Part shown: positions 33,583 through 43,012 of the stretch, piece after piece
How the letters are laid out: every line of letters begins with the position of its first letter
Numbering within the stretch: position 1 is the first letter of the stretch
Source of the DNA: an uncultured Bacteroidia bacterium
Lineage (GTDB): Bacteria > Bacteroidota > Bacteroidia > Bacteroidales > F082
DNA: 64,000 nucleotides
Direction: 5' to 3'
Assembly: GCA_902786745.1 (NCBI GenBank)
Contig: CADADR010000007.1
Coordinates: 16,282-80,281 of the forward strand
Program-made: the position numbers and the translations under genes
Notes under the pieces: generated by a model
What the model was told of the DNA's origin: nothing
Databases searched by the model: none
What the model saw: the letters and a program-made list of their open reading frames with translations, nothing else

Positions 33583-34745
33583 TTTGCCATATATTCGTTG
33601 ACTTTGTCAATAACCCACCGCTGCTCCTCATCGGTCAACGTCGGGAACATCGGAAGAGCAAGGCACTTAGCATAATAATCCTCTGCCACTGGCATATCCC
33701 CAGCCTTCCAACCGAACTGACGATAGTAAGGCATGAGGTGAGCTGGGATATAGAGCACTTGAGAATAGACCTTATTTGCTCTCAAATAATCATACAGGCC
33801 TTTACGTTTGTCCGCCTCTACTTGAATCACATACAAATGAAAAGCATGCACAACATTATCCTGCCTAAAGGGTGTTTTCACTTCCGTTCCCTTGAAAGCC
33901 TCATCATAGCGCATGGCAATTTCATTGCGGCGTTTCACACTCCAATCCAGACGTGACAATTGGGTCATACCCAAAGCAGCCTGCATTTCGGTGATGCGGT
34001 AGTTATAACCAAGTCCCTGCATTTCATAGTACCAGCCCCCATCGTTCTTTTCCAACAACGCAGGGTCTTTGGTAATACCATGTGTGCGAAACAGCGCCAC
34101 TTTATCGTAAAGATCCCTGCGGTTGGTAGTAACCGCACCGCCTTCACCTGTAGCAATATGTTTCACAGGATGGAACGAGAAAACTGTTAGGTCCGCATAT
34201 TTGCAGTTACCCACCTTTTGCCTCTCACCTTTGCTATCGATATAGCTGCCACCCGGTGCATGGCAAGCATCCACCACAATGGCAAAGCCATATTCGTCAG
34301 CCAGTTTGCGCAGGCGTTCCTCATCAATAGGATAACCAGCAAAGTCAACAGGGACTACTGCTTTGTATGTACCTTTCGGCGATGCTTTGAGAATTTGCTC
34401 CAGTTTATCCAAGTCCATCAAGAAGGTCTTGGCATCGATGTCGCAAAAGACAATTTCAGCACCGCAATAACGAAAACCATTGGCACTTGCGACAAAAGTG
34501 ATGGGCGTTGTAATGACTCTATCACCTGGCCCGATATCCAATGCCATCGCACAGAGATGCAAAGCCGCAGTGCCATTGCTTACCATGCAAGCATATTTGC
34601 ACCCTAAATACTCGGCAAATTGCTTTTCAAATTCGCCTATAAGCGGCCCCTGGGTCATGAAGTCGGACTTCAATGCCGCAACCACAGCTTCGACATCCTC
34701 GTCTGTGATATGCTGGTGTCCGTATGGGATGGGCTTAGAGATCAT
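33579..34745 (-). CDS. pseC: UDP-4-amino-4,6-dideoxy-N-acetyl-beta-L-altrosamine transaminase
   Basis: 388-residue DegT-family PLP enzyme. IPYGHQHITDEDVEAVVAAL at the start and VFSFHPVKHIATGEGGAV with the PLP lysine are characteristic of PseC; the following NRR segment also fits. Aminates the 4-keto product of PseB. Overlaps pseB and pseF by 4 bases each, so the block is tightly coupled. Confidence 0.93.
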   Translation of the reverse strand: MISKPIPYGHQHITDEDVEAVVAALKSDFMTQGPLIGEFEKQFAEYLGCKYACMVSNGTAALHLCAMALDIGPGDRVITTPITFVASANGFRYCGAEIVFCDIDAKTFLMDLDKLEQILKASPKGTYKAVVPVDFAGYPIDEERLRKLADEYGFAIVVDACHAPGGSYIDSKGERQKVGNCKYADLTVFSFHPVKHIATGEGGAVTTNRRDLYDKVALFRTHGITKDPALLEKNDGGWYYEMQGLGYNYRITEMQAALGMTQLSRLDWSVKRRNEIAMRYDEAFKGTEVKTPFRQDNVVHAFHLYVIQVEADKRKGLYDYLRANKVYSQVLYIPAHLMPYYRQFGWKAGDMPVAEDYYAKCLALPMFPTLTDEEQRWVIDKVNEYMAK

Positions 34746-35764
34746 TTTACCTCAAAACTAGGGTCAACATACTTACGGATGTTTTCACGCATGCTTTCAA
34801 CCGTTTCCCACTCGGTGTTACTGTCGGAACTATAATGGAAACCATCTGGAACTGGTTTGGCATTGTGATGTCGGATGAATTCCTCACGGGAATACATGAA
34901 CGACACCGAAGGAAGAATTACAAAATACTTGCCTAGATCGACAGTGTCCAGAGCATCTGTAACCGTAATCATTTCTTCATGGAGTTTCTCGCCTGGACGA
35001 ATACCCACTTCCACTTGCGGAATATTGGGAGCAATGGCAGTAGCCACATCTTTGATGTGATAAGAAGGAATTTTGGGAATAAAGATCTCACCACCAAGAT
35101 GATGGCCGATGGCATACATCACCATAGCCACACCCGCTTCAAGCGAGATGTTGAAACGCGTCATCCGCATATCAGTAATCGGAAGCTCTTTTGCTCCTTG
35201 TTCGCGAAGTTTCATGAAGAACGGAATAACCGACCCACGCGAACCCATTACATTTCCATAACGAACGACAGAGAACCGAATATCTTTAGATCCTTTGATG
35301 TTGTTTGCAGCAGTAAAGAGTTTATCACTAGTCAACTTAGTAGCACCATAGAGGTTGATAGGGGCGCATGCCTTGTCAGTACTCAAAGCCACCACATCGT
35401 GCACGCGGCATGCCAATGCGGCTTTGATAACATTTTGTGCACCGTGGACATTCGTCTTGATGCATTCCTCAGGATTGTATTCAGCCGTATCCACCTGTTT
35501 GATAGCAGCTGCATGGATGATGACATCCACTCCCTCACAGGCACGGGTAAGGCGTTCCAAGTCTCGCACATCACCTATGAAGTAGCGCATCATCGGATAC
35601 TTATTAGCTGGATACTTCAGCTTCAATTCATACTGTTTCAACTCGTCACGCGAGTAAATAATAATTTTCTTTACGTTGGGGTAATCTCTTAATATGACCT
35701 CAACAAATTTTTTACCGAAGGAACCTGTCCCACCAGTAATTAGAACTGTTTTATTGTTTAACAT
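34742..35764 (-). CDS. pseB: UDP-N-acetylglucosamine 4,6-dehydratase (inverting)
   Basis: 340 residues. Short-chain dehydrogenase with TGGTGSFGKKF for NADP, SRDELKQYEL, AAAIKQVDTAEYNP (the inverting-dehydratase motif) and ATKLTSDKLF with the catalytic Lys. It makes the 5-inverted 4-keto-6-deoxy sugar that starts the pseudaminic pathway. First gene of the pse block; the 36-base gap upstream is AT-rich. Confidence 0.93.
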   Translation of the reverse strand: MLNNKTVLITGGTGSFGKKFVEVILRDYPNVKKIIIYSRDELKQYELKLKYPANKYPMMRYFIGDVRDLERLTRACEGVDVIIHAAAIKQVDTAEYNPEECIKTNVHGAQNVIKAALACRVHDVVALSTDKACAPINLYGATKLTSDKLFTAANNIKGSKDIRFSVVRYGNVMGSRGSVIPFFMKLREQGAKELPITDMRMTRFNISLEAGVAMVMYAIGHHLGGEIFIPKIPSYHIKDVATAIAPNIPQVEVGIRPGEKLHEEMITVTDALDTVDLGKYFVILPSVSFMYSREEFIRHHNAKPVPDGFHYSSDSNTEWETVESMRENIRKYVDPSFEVK

Positions 35765-35800
35765 AATTATTAATTATTATAAAAACCAGCAAACCACCAG

Positions 35801-37201
35801 CTAAACAATGACACTATTGACTTTATCCGGATTGAATGTAGAATATATACTTTTAGATTGTTTTAACTCTTTGGATTCTTTCAAGAAAGTTTTAAAACTT
35901 ATGTCATCATAAATTGCCCAAAAACAATTTTTATCATCTTCTTGAATGTATTTCGGAGTCAATCCATTCATATATAAATTACCCACCTTTTTACCCAGCG
36001 ACAACGCTTCATATAATGCTGTTGAATTCTCTCCTATTACATGCTGAAATCTCATTATTGTAAACATAATATTGATTTGGTTATCATCAAGAATAATGTT
36101 CGAGACACTATTGACCACATCTCTTTGCTCTTGCGATAGTTTCTCATTTGGATGAGGACGGAAATGAAAGATTACAGAAGGGTTCTTTTCTGCTAATTCA
36201 ACAATTGACCTAAGAATTCTATTTGACGCACAAGGCTCTGAAATAACCAAGACTTCATTGTCCGCCAAATTCTCCATGGATTGACTCTCTAGATAAGCTG
36301 AAAAAGCCCAACCAATCTCCTGTATTTTATCTTCATCAATTCCATAAACAGTAGGCAGATGCAATTTCCCAAAAGAAAAAAAACGATCGGGAATGAATAA
36401 TTCGTCTCTATACCCAGAATATGTCATTGATTCGCCATAAGACACCCCATGTTGTAATTCAATTACTTCTATTTTATTGAGTTTTGCTGCTGGTATTAAC
36501 TGAAGAAAATCCGCACGACTAGGAGCTATCAATCTTTTAATCTTTAGCTTTCTAAACAACCTATAGTAAAGTTTTGTGTATAGGTAATTAAAATGTATAA
36601 AATAAGCCGTGAACGACCTTGTATGATAAATGCCCGGGTAATACTTATCAATTTGTTTTTCAATTTCATCAATAACTCTTTTATGCATTAAATTAAAAAC
36701 CGGCCCCCAAAAAAAGGCTCTTGTTTTAGCCATCTTCCACAAAACATCATCATAAATGATTTTTTCAGAATGACAACGTGGAACAGCATGTCTCCCTTGA
36801 AATCTTCTTTCAAAAATAATAAAACTTTGTTTTATATTGCTGTTATCAATAAGTGGATCCGTAAATTTATCAACATACATACCGTTGACTAATTCTTTTC
36901 TCATAAAAGCAAAAATAAAATTATCATAGTGCATAGAAGAAAAGCAAAGTCTAAGTATTTGTTTCAAGGATTTCCATTCATACTCATCATAACAAAACAA
37001 CATTTTAACATGATTCCAAAACGAAACCCTATTCTCCTTCCCATAGTTAGAATCATTTCCGTTAGCCTGATTAATCAAGCTTCTTCTATAATACCTTTTT
37101 AGATAATGAAATACAGGAATATTATTAATTTTATAATCATAAAAACCGCCCTCTATTTCCTTCTTACAAGCCAGCTTCAGTATCTCATCCAATTCACTCA
37201 T
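35801..37201 (-). CDS. GT-B-like capsule protein, family unclear
   Basis: 466 residues. The C-terminal half has a GT-B look: IEVIELQHGVSYGE, ISEPCASNRILRSIVEL, FHFRPHPNEKL and IGENSTALYEALSLGKKVG, motifs shared by CDP-glycerol/poly-sialyl-type transferases and related capsule proteins. The N-terminal half (~1-200) is Lys/Tyr/Phe-rich and I do not recognise it. It lies immediately upstream of the pse block, so it may transfer or process pseudaminic acid. It lacks the N-terminal glycine-rich motif of PseG, though it shares the general fold class. Confidence 0.6.
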   Translation of the reverse strand: MSELDEILKLACKKEIEGGFYDYKINNIPVFHYLKRYYRRSLINQANGNDSNYGKENRVSFWNHVKMLFCYDEYEWKSLKQILRLCFSSMHYDNFIFAFMRKELVNGMYVDKFTDPLIDNSNIKQSFIIFERRFQGRHAVPRCHSEKIIYDDVLWKMAKTRAFFWGPVFNLMHKRVIDEIEKQIDKYYPGIYHTRSFTAYFIHFNYLYTKLYYRLFRKLKIKRLIAPSRADFLQLIPAAKLNKIEVIELQHGVSYGESMTYSGYRDELFIPDRFFSFGKLHLPTVYGIDEDKIQEIGWAFSAYLESQSMENLADNEVLVISEPCASNRILRSIVELAEKNPSVIFHFRPHPNEKLSQEQRDVVNSVSNIILDDNQINIMFTIMRFQHVIGENSTALYEALSLGKKVGNLYMNGLTPKYIQEDDKNCFWAIYDDISFKTFLKESKELKQSKSIYSTFNPDKVNSVIV

Positions 37202-38069
37202 GTCGCATTTGAATAAATAATTTCCTTATCATTTCATTTTTCATGATTTTCGGCTTCCATCCAAAATCCTTCATCAACTTTGAACAATCCATCCCCGCAC
37301 AAACCAAGGAGCAATTATCGGCAACATCAAAATTCACACAATAGCCAAACTCCCCACCTATTTTCCTCACACTTTCTGCATAATCTAATAGGGAATACTG
37401 GGTTCCAATTCCAAGATTATAAGTTCTATAACGTTCCTCTGGAAAGCCCAAAGCAATTGCAAACAAACCAGAGGCTGCATCTGATACATCTAAAAGGGCA
37501 GCATATTGATTAGGGGTCGTCACTGTAAATTGCTCTCCACGAACTGCTTTCTGTATGAAGAAATACAAAAAACGCTGAGGCATCATCAGACTCGCCAAAC
37601 GAACATTTGTTACATATGGTATGGTCGACACCAAAAACAACTTCTCCGACGCATACTTCGCCATACTATAAAGATCAACGGGTTCAATAGGCGAATCTTC
37701 AGTTGACAATTCACCTACAGGCAATCGCTTATACACCCCTTGGGAAGAAAGATTTATCACAGACTTAACCCTTAACACCTCTAATCTTTCAATCAGTTTC
37801 TCTGTAAAATCAAACGCCTGCGCTAACAAAGCCGCATCATTGCTGCGAGCAAAAGCACAATTAATAACAGTTTCAACATCTTCAATAGATTCCATGAATA
37901 ATCCATCAAGATGAAAAAGCTTCAATCTTGGATGCTTTGGCAAAGGATTCACTTTATCTTCTGGCCGACCACCAATGGCAATAACATTAAAACCTTCATT
38001 TTTGAGCAATTCGCATACCACAGACTGTCCCAAAAAACCAGTAGCCCCTGTAACTAATACAGTTCTCAT
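37194..38069 (-). CDS. NAD-dependent epimerase/dehydratase
   Basis: 291 residues, extended short-chain dehydrogenase. VTGATGFLGQSVVCEL at residues 5-20 binds NAD(P); LSSQGVYKRL (serine) and YSMAKYASEKL (Tyr-x3-Lys) complete the active site. Modifies a nucleotide sugar, probably as a reductase or epimerase on a 4-keto intermediate. Overlaps the next gene by 8 bases. The exact substrate cannot be read from the sequence. Confidence 0.82.
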   Translation of the reverse strand: MRTVLVTGATGFLGQSVVCELLKNEGFNVIAIGGRPEDKVNPLPKHPRLKLFHLDGLFMESIEDVETVINCAFARSNDAALLAQAFDFTEKLIERLEVLRVKSVINLSSQGVYKRLPVGELSTEDSPIEPVDLYSMAKYASEKLFLVSTIPYVTNVRLASLMMPQRFLYFFIQKAVRGEQFTVTTPNQYAALLDVSDAASGLFAIALGFPEERYRTYNLGIGTQYSLLDYAESVRKIGGEFGYCVNFDVADNCSLVCAGMDCSKLMKDFGWKPKIMKNEMIRKLFIQMRHE

Positions 38070-38078
38070 AATTGATTA

Positions 38079-39371
38079 TTAGTTTTTGAAATGCTCTCGG
38101 GCATCAAATCGATAACACATATCCTCTCCCTTTTCATCCAACACTTGAATACGATTATTGATTGTCTCTAAATCTCGGACCAACTGTTCCTCCGAATCAC
38201 AAACCAAAACAAATCTCAAAACTATTTGTCTCAATGTATTACCATTGGGGGTAAGATCTCCTTCGTGATACCTGTATTCCTTGTCTACAATAGAAGGAAC
38301 TAGTTTTTCAATATTCTCATAGCCGGAAATCTTTCCGATGGTTCCTCCTTTTGAGACAAAAGAAGTTACACAACATGCTTTCCCTTTCATGAAAGGATCC
38401 TCCTTTGCCAAGTCATAGCTTTCAACTTTACCGAGTAAAGCATAATCAACAAATAGGTTCATAAAACTCACCCCATTGACTTTTTCGATAATGCGATACG
38501 GAGCTTCGCCTGCACAACGCAAACCTCCCTCAAAAACACAGAATTCGTTTCTTTGCCGATTATATAAACCCTGAACAAACAGAACTCCGGCACTCAGCGC
38601 TAACGATTTACTCAAGTCAATCATTTTGTCATTAACCTGATCTAAATAATCTCTGATAAACGCCGAAGGATAAACGCGAGCCAAAGGAACGGTGGTTACG
38701 TCTCCAGGATGTACAGCCACAGGGACACGGTTGTCAATACACGACAACGAAACTTTACCGTTTGCGATAGTATAATGAGCAGTAAATTCTTCGCCTTCAA
38801 AGAACTTTTCAATAATAATTCTTCCTTTTTCTGAATTCGTAATCGCTTCAGGAATAGCATTGTGCAAACTCTGATAATCCCTGCAAATTGTAACGCCCAC
38901 AGAGGCACTTGAATCGACAGGTTTAACGATTACCGGAAACTGAATTGCGTTTGTTATTTCTGTTGGAACTGTTTCACCAGTGAAAAACGTTCTAGGACAA
39001 GGGACATCAAATTTCAAACACAAATCCCTAAAACTATCTTTGTTCTCTATCAAATTCCATTGTTCGCGAGTGCAATAGAACGGAAAGCCAAAACAATGGC
39101 ACAGCTCCATAGCTTTAATCAGATTGAACTCACTAATACCGGCAAAAACACCATCAATTTTATTCTCGTGAATGTATTTCTTTAAGCTTTCAACGTCTGC
39201 TGTACTAATCAATACATTATCATCTGCAAGCTGCTTTCCAAATGACTTTTCTACAGGAAGATTATCTGCCACTATTGTATATGCGCCATTCTCTTTTGCA
39301 TATTTAAGGATATCCAATGTGCCGACATTAGACCCTAACAATAAAAGCTTTTTTCCTTCAAACCGTTTCAT
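38079..39371 (-). CDS. ATP-grasp ligase 1
   Basis: 430 residues from ATG 39371, 4 bases after the stop of the other ATP-grasp gene. Pre-ATP-grasp Rossmann-like start (KLLLLGSNVGTLDILKYA), then FPVIVKPVDSSASVGVTIC as the ATP-binding lysine loop, and VFEGGLRCAGEAPYRIIEKVNG near the metal site. By family it joins a carboxylate to an amine or thiol using ATP. In a glycan locus the likely job is attaching an amino acid or other acid to an amino sugar. Confidence 0.82.
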   Translation of the reverse strand: MKRFEGKKLLLLGSNVGTLDILKYAKENGAYTIVADNLPVEKSFGKQLADDNVLISTADVESLKKYIHENKIDGVFAGISEFNLIKAMELCHCFGFPFYCTREQWNLIENKDSFRDLCLKFDVPCPRTFFTGETVPTEITNAIQFPVIVKPVDSSASVGVTICRDYQSLHNAIPEAITNSEKGRIIIEKFFEGEEFTAHYTIANGKVSLSCIDNRVPVAVHPGDVTTVPLARVYPSAFIRDYLDQVNDKMIDLSKSLALSAGVLFVQGLYNRQRNEFCVFEGGLRCAGEAPYRIIEKVNGVSFMNLFVDYALLGKVESYDLAKEDPFMKGKACCVTSFVSKGGTIGKISGYENIEKLVPSIVDKEYRYHEGDLTPNGNTLRQIVLRFVLVCDSEEQLVRDLETINNRIQVLDEKGEDMCYRFDAREHFKN

Positions 39372-39375
39372 TGTT

Positions 39376-40578
39376 CTACAAAGCAATCACTTTCAACCAC
39401 GAAGAAACATTCTCAATAGCTTTGAACACGGCGTTCGCTTTATCAAACCTCAACACCATAGTACCGATTGCATCATTGGCTCCCTCAAACGGATTCACAT
39501 GGTCACCCTTTTTCACCCACAAGTCTTCTTCTATCACTTCAGCTGGCAAATCCTTAGCAATTTCAAGACCTTCAAATGAGCCAGCCCTATCCGCATGGAG
39601 TATCACCTCAGCCCAATGGCCGTTGTATGGTTTTTGCCCAACCTCAGGGACCGAATCGCCTATGATATAACGCGTCATGGCCGTAATCATGTCCACACCC
39701 GTAGCGTAGCGCAGCATCTCACACAAACGGTTGCCGCCCCCACGAGGCGTCAGTTCCATGATATAGGGTTTCCCGTTCGTTCCGATACGGGTTTCGATAT
39801 TGTAGATATTGGTCTTCATTCCCAAAAGGGAGATGAGCCTTTGAATCTCAACTGTCAAATAGGCTTCCTGCTCTTTCGTATAGGTCGATGGCCAGGTATA
39901 AGCTGCCGGTGCATAAGGGTTGGCCGCTTTCAAATCAAAGTGCTGTGCATTGAAACTCACAAACTTCAATTGGCCATCTACCGAAAAGCTATCCGTATCC
40001 GATGAACAGCCTTGCTTTTCAATGAAATCTTCAATGATGATATGCCCTGAAAGAGACTTGTCAAAAGCATGTTCAACAGCCGCTTTCAATTGGCTTTTAT
40101 CATTTACTCTGGTCACGCCTTTTGAGCCCGCAGAGTCTGTCGGTTTCACAATAACAGGATAATCGAACGCGTCTTGGTCCGCCAAGGCGTCATTAAGATT
40201 GGAATATCCTTTAGCCTTGGGCACATTGAAACCATGCTCCGCCAAAAACGCGCGAAAACGGTCTTTGTTTTGCAGAATGCAAACCGATTCGTAAGGGCCA
40301 AAAGAGGGCAATCCCATCTTTTCTTGAACATAAGAAGCACTCACCACTCCTGGATCAACACCAAAACTCATGATACCATCAATCCGCTTCTGTTGCGCCA
40401 CTCTCAACACAGCCTCTTTGTCGATGATGCTCACGTTAACATACTCGTCACTAAACTTATGGGCGATATTGTCAGGCAAATAATCGGCAGTGATGACATA
40501 ATAGCCTTGCTCATGCGCCGCCTTGATTACGGGCAAGAGGTAACGAATACCACCTAGGAGCATGAGCCTCTTTTGCAT
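39376..40578 (-). CDS. ATP-grasp ligase 2
   Basis: 400 residues, same architecture as its neighbour but clearly diverged. LMLLGGIRYLLPVIKAAHEQG, then DYLPDNIAHKFSDEYV, YPVIVKPTDSAGSKGVTRVND (ATP loop) and ELTPRGGGNRLCEMLRYATGVD (metal-site region). Similar to the carbamoyl-phosphate-synthase-like ATP-grasp proteins of capsule loci. The two ligases and the aminotransferase upstream form one tight block, with its start touching the aminotransferase stop. Confidence 0.85.
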   Translation of the reverse strand: MQKRLMLLGGIRYLLPVIKAAHEQGYYVITADYLPDNIAHKFSDEYVNVSIIDKEAVLRVAQQKRIDGIMSFGVDPGVVSASYVQEKMGLPSFGPYESVCILQNKDRFRAFLAEHGFNVPKAKGYSNLNDALADQDAFDYPVIVKPTDSAGSKGVTRVNDKSQLKAAVEHAFDKSLSGHIIIEDFIEKQGCSSDTDSFSVDGQLKFVSFNAQHFDLKAANPYAPAAYTWPSTYTKEQEAYLTVEIQRLISLLGMKTNIYNIETRIGTNGKPYIMELTPRGGGNRLCEMLRYATGVDMITAMTRYIIGDSVPEVGQKPYNGHWAEVILHADRAGSFEGLEIAKDLPAEVIEEDLWVKKGDHVNPFEGANDAIGTMVLRFDKANAVFKAIENVSSWLKVIAL

Positions 40579-41687
40579 TATTTCACAATTAAGTCAAGTA
40601 TTCTAGACAAATCCCCATCACTCAATTCATGATGCATGGGCAGACAAATCACTTCATTGGCAACACGCGTCGCCACAGGCAAGTTCTCAGGCGCCGCACT
40701 CGGTAAGCCGCAGTAGCTGCTGAAGGCACTAATGAGCGGGTAGAAATACCTTCTGCCTAAGATGCCTTGGTCCTTCATCTTGAAGTAGAGTTCATCACGC
40801 GTCATGCCATATTCCTCTGCATTGACGAAGATGGGAAAATAGCTATAGTTATGACGCACACCAGGCATATCATCGAAGAAGCGGATACCTTTCACGTTTC
40901 TCAAAGCCTCACGATATTTGATAGCCACCTGATGACGTTTCTCTATGGCCTCGTCCACCTGTTTCAGATTCAACAAACCGTAGGCGGCTCTCACCTCGTC
41001 CATCTTGCTGTTAATGCCGGGAGCAACGACTTCTGTCTCACCCGCAAAACCAAAATTCTTCAAGTAATCCACACGCTTTTTGGTCTCGGCATCATGCATC
41101 ACGAGTGCGCCACCTTCCAAGGTGTTGTACACTTTGGTGGCATGGAAACTCAAAGTAGCCATGTCACCCTGCTCAAGCACACTCTTGCCTTTCACTTCCA
41201 CACCAAAGGCATGGGCAGCGTCGTAAATTACCTTCAAGCCATACTTGTCAGCAATGGCCTGAATACGCTCCATATCACATGGCTTACCATAGCAATGCAC
41301 GGGCATGATGGCAGTAGTATGGGGGGTAATGGCCGCCTCAATCCTATCAGGGTCCATGCCACAGGTGGATGCCTCTATATCCACAAACACAGGCTTACAG
41401 CCGTTCCACCAAATGCTGTGGGTGGTTGCCACAAAGCTATACGGAGTAGTAATTACCTCACCGGTGATACGCAAGGCTTGCAAAGCGGTCAACAAAGGTA
41501 AGGTGCCATTGGTGAACAAACTGATGTAAGGCACCTTCAGATACGCACACAAAGCCTGCTCCAACTGTTGATGAAACCGTCCGTTGTTGGTAATCCATTT
41601 GCTGTCCCAGATTTCCTTCAAGAGTCCATTGAACTCGTCAAGATTGGGAAGCAAAGGAGAAGTAACCTTTATCTGATTCTCTTTCAT
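40578..41687 (-). CDS. DegT-family sugar aminotransferase (VioA-like)
   Basis: 369 residues. PLP enzyme with LSFHATKVYNTLEGGALV (PLP lysine) and the start VTSPLLPNLDEFNGLLKEIWDSKWITNNG typical of the VioA/FdtB branch that aminates dTDP-4-keto-6-deoxyglucose. It would create an amino sugar that the two ATP-grasp ligases downstream could acylate. Overlaps the Wzt gene by 4 bases. Confidence 0.85.
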   Translation of the reverse strand: MKENQIKVTSPLLPNLDEFNGLLKEIWDSKWITNNGRFHQQLEQALCAYLKVPYISLFTNGTLPLLTALQALRITGEVITTPYSFVATTHSIWWNGCKPVFVDIEASTCGMDPDRIEAAITPHTTAIMPVHCYGKPCDMERIQAIADKYGLKVIYDAAHAFGVEVKGKSVLEQGDMATLSFHATKVYNTLEGGALVMHDAETKKRVDYLKNFGFAGETEVVAPGINSKMDEVRAAYGLLNLKQVDEAIEKRHQVAIKYREALRNVKGIRFFDDMPGVRHNYSYFPIFVNAEEYGMTRDELYFKMKDQGILGRRYFYPLISAFSSYCGLPSAAPENLPVATRVANEVICLPMHHELSDGDLSRILDLIVK

Positions 41688-42970
41688 TTAACTTTTTCTT
41701 CAACAAAGTCAAATTTCGGGGTCACATCACCCGGTTCCTTTCCCATATAACCACCAATGGCAACTTGACGATTGGCTAATGTGAATGAGACTAGATCCTG
41801 CTCATCGGCAAGACACTCAATGTTGTTAACTTGCTGGAAAGCCATAAAGTCAATGCCATAATTGCCCCAATTAAGGAAATTGGCAGGAATGACGCAACGT
41901 TGCAGGTATTCACCCGCTTCATGGCGTTTGTCATAGCACCTGCCAACACCACTAAATGAGAAAATTTTGTTACCTTGCTCATTCTTCATATGCATCGTAA
42001 TCCAAAAACGATCAATCGGATGATTCAAACGGTATCTAATAACTATTTCCAAATCCTGATCCATCCGCATTATATCAGTATAGTTTCCATCTTTTCTCCT
42101 CACCCCTATTTCAATCAATTCAAAACCTTTACCTTTAACCTCAGGATTTTCCCAACTCTTATAATTGTCAACCACACTATCTCCACGTAGGTAATGTGTC
42201 ACAACAGTATCAACAGGCCCATCATCCACTAGCATTCCATTTTTCAAGATGACACCACGTTTGCAAAGGGCTTTGATACTTGTCATGTTGTGGCTCACAA
42301 ACAATACCGTCCTACCTTCGCCCTTACTTACATCTTGCATCTTTCCTATTGCCTTTTTCTGAAATTCAGCATCACCTACGGCAAGTACCTCATCTACCAC
42401 AAGAATCTCTGGATCAAGATGAGCCGCCACGGCAAAACCTAAACGCACCGTCATTCCAGAGCTGTAACGTTTCACTGGAGTATCAATATACCGTTCACAG
42501 CCAGAAAAATCAACAATTTCATCCAACTTTTTACTGATTTCTTGCTTTGTCATACCTAGGATAGCTCCATTCATATAAATGTTTTCACGGCCAGTCATCT
42601 CTGAATGAAAACCCGTACCCACTTCAAGCAAAGAACCTATTCGGCCTCGTGCCTTAATGGTTCCCGTAGTGGGGCCCGTCACACGCGACAACAGCTTCAA
42701 GAGCGTACTTTTCCCTGCGCCATTCTTTCCAATGATGCCTATCACATCGCCTTGTTCCACCTTAAAGTCAATGTTTCTCAAAGCCCAAACATATTCACTA
42801 TCTGCAGCCAAGGAGCGGTCATTCACCGAGCCTATTTTCAGATATGGATCTTCCTTGTGCAAGATAGACGTTTGCCACCAACGGTTAAGGTCGTGGCTAA
42901 GTGTTCTAGTAGAAACCAGCCCTAATCGATATTGCTTGCTAATATTGTTGAATTCTATTGCTGTAGTCAT
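41684..42970 (-). CDS. wzt: Polysaccharide ABC exporter ATPase with C-terminal glycan-binding domain
   Basis: 428 residues. ABC ATPase: Walker A GKNGAGKST, an RIGSLLEVGTGFHSEMTGREN stretch specific to polysaccharide exporters, signature YSSGMTVRLG, Walker B ILVVDEVLAVGD. Residues ~250-428 form a Wzt-C-like beta domain. In the E. coli O8/O9a and Raoultella models that domain recognises the finished chain's terminal modification before export. Works with the Wzm permease 42 bases upstream. Confidence 0.93.
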   Translation of the reverse strand: MTTAIEFNNISKQYRLGLVSTRTLSHDLNRWWQTSILHKEDPYLKIGSVNDRSLAADSEYVWALRNIDFKVEQGDVIGIIGKNGAGKSTLLKLLSRVTGPTTGTIKARGRIGSLLEVGTGFHSEMTGRENIYMNGAILGMTKQEISKKLDEIVDFSGCERYIDTPVKRYSSGMTVRLGFAVAAHLDPEILVVDEVLAVGDAEFQKKAIGKMQDVSKGEGRTVLFVSHNMTSIKALCKRGVILKNGMLVDDGPVDTVVTHYLRGDSVVDNYKSWENPEVKGKGFELIEIGVRRKDGNYTDIMRMDQDLEIVIRYRLNHPIDRFWITMHMKNEQGNKIFSFSGVGRCYDKRHEAGEYLQRCVIPANFLNWGNYGIDFMAFQQVNNIECLADEQDLVSFTLANRQVAIGGYMGKEPGDVTPKFDFVEEKVK

Positions 42971-43012
42971 AATGATGATTATTCTAACTTTTAACTATCA
43001 ACTCCTAACCAA

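Noticed and set aside
35801..37201. PseG identity for the GT-B-like protein
   Set aside because: The N-terminal glycine-rich motif of PseG is absent and the protein is far longer than PseG; only the general fold class agrees.
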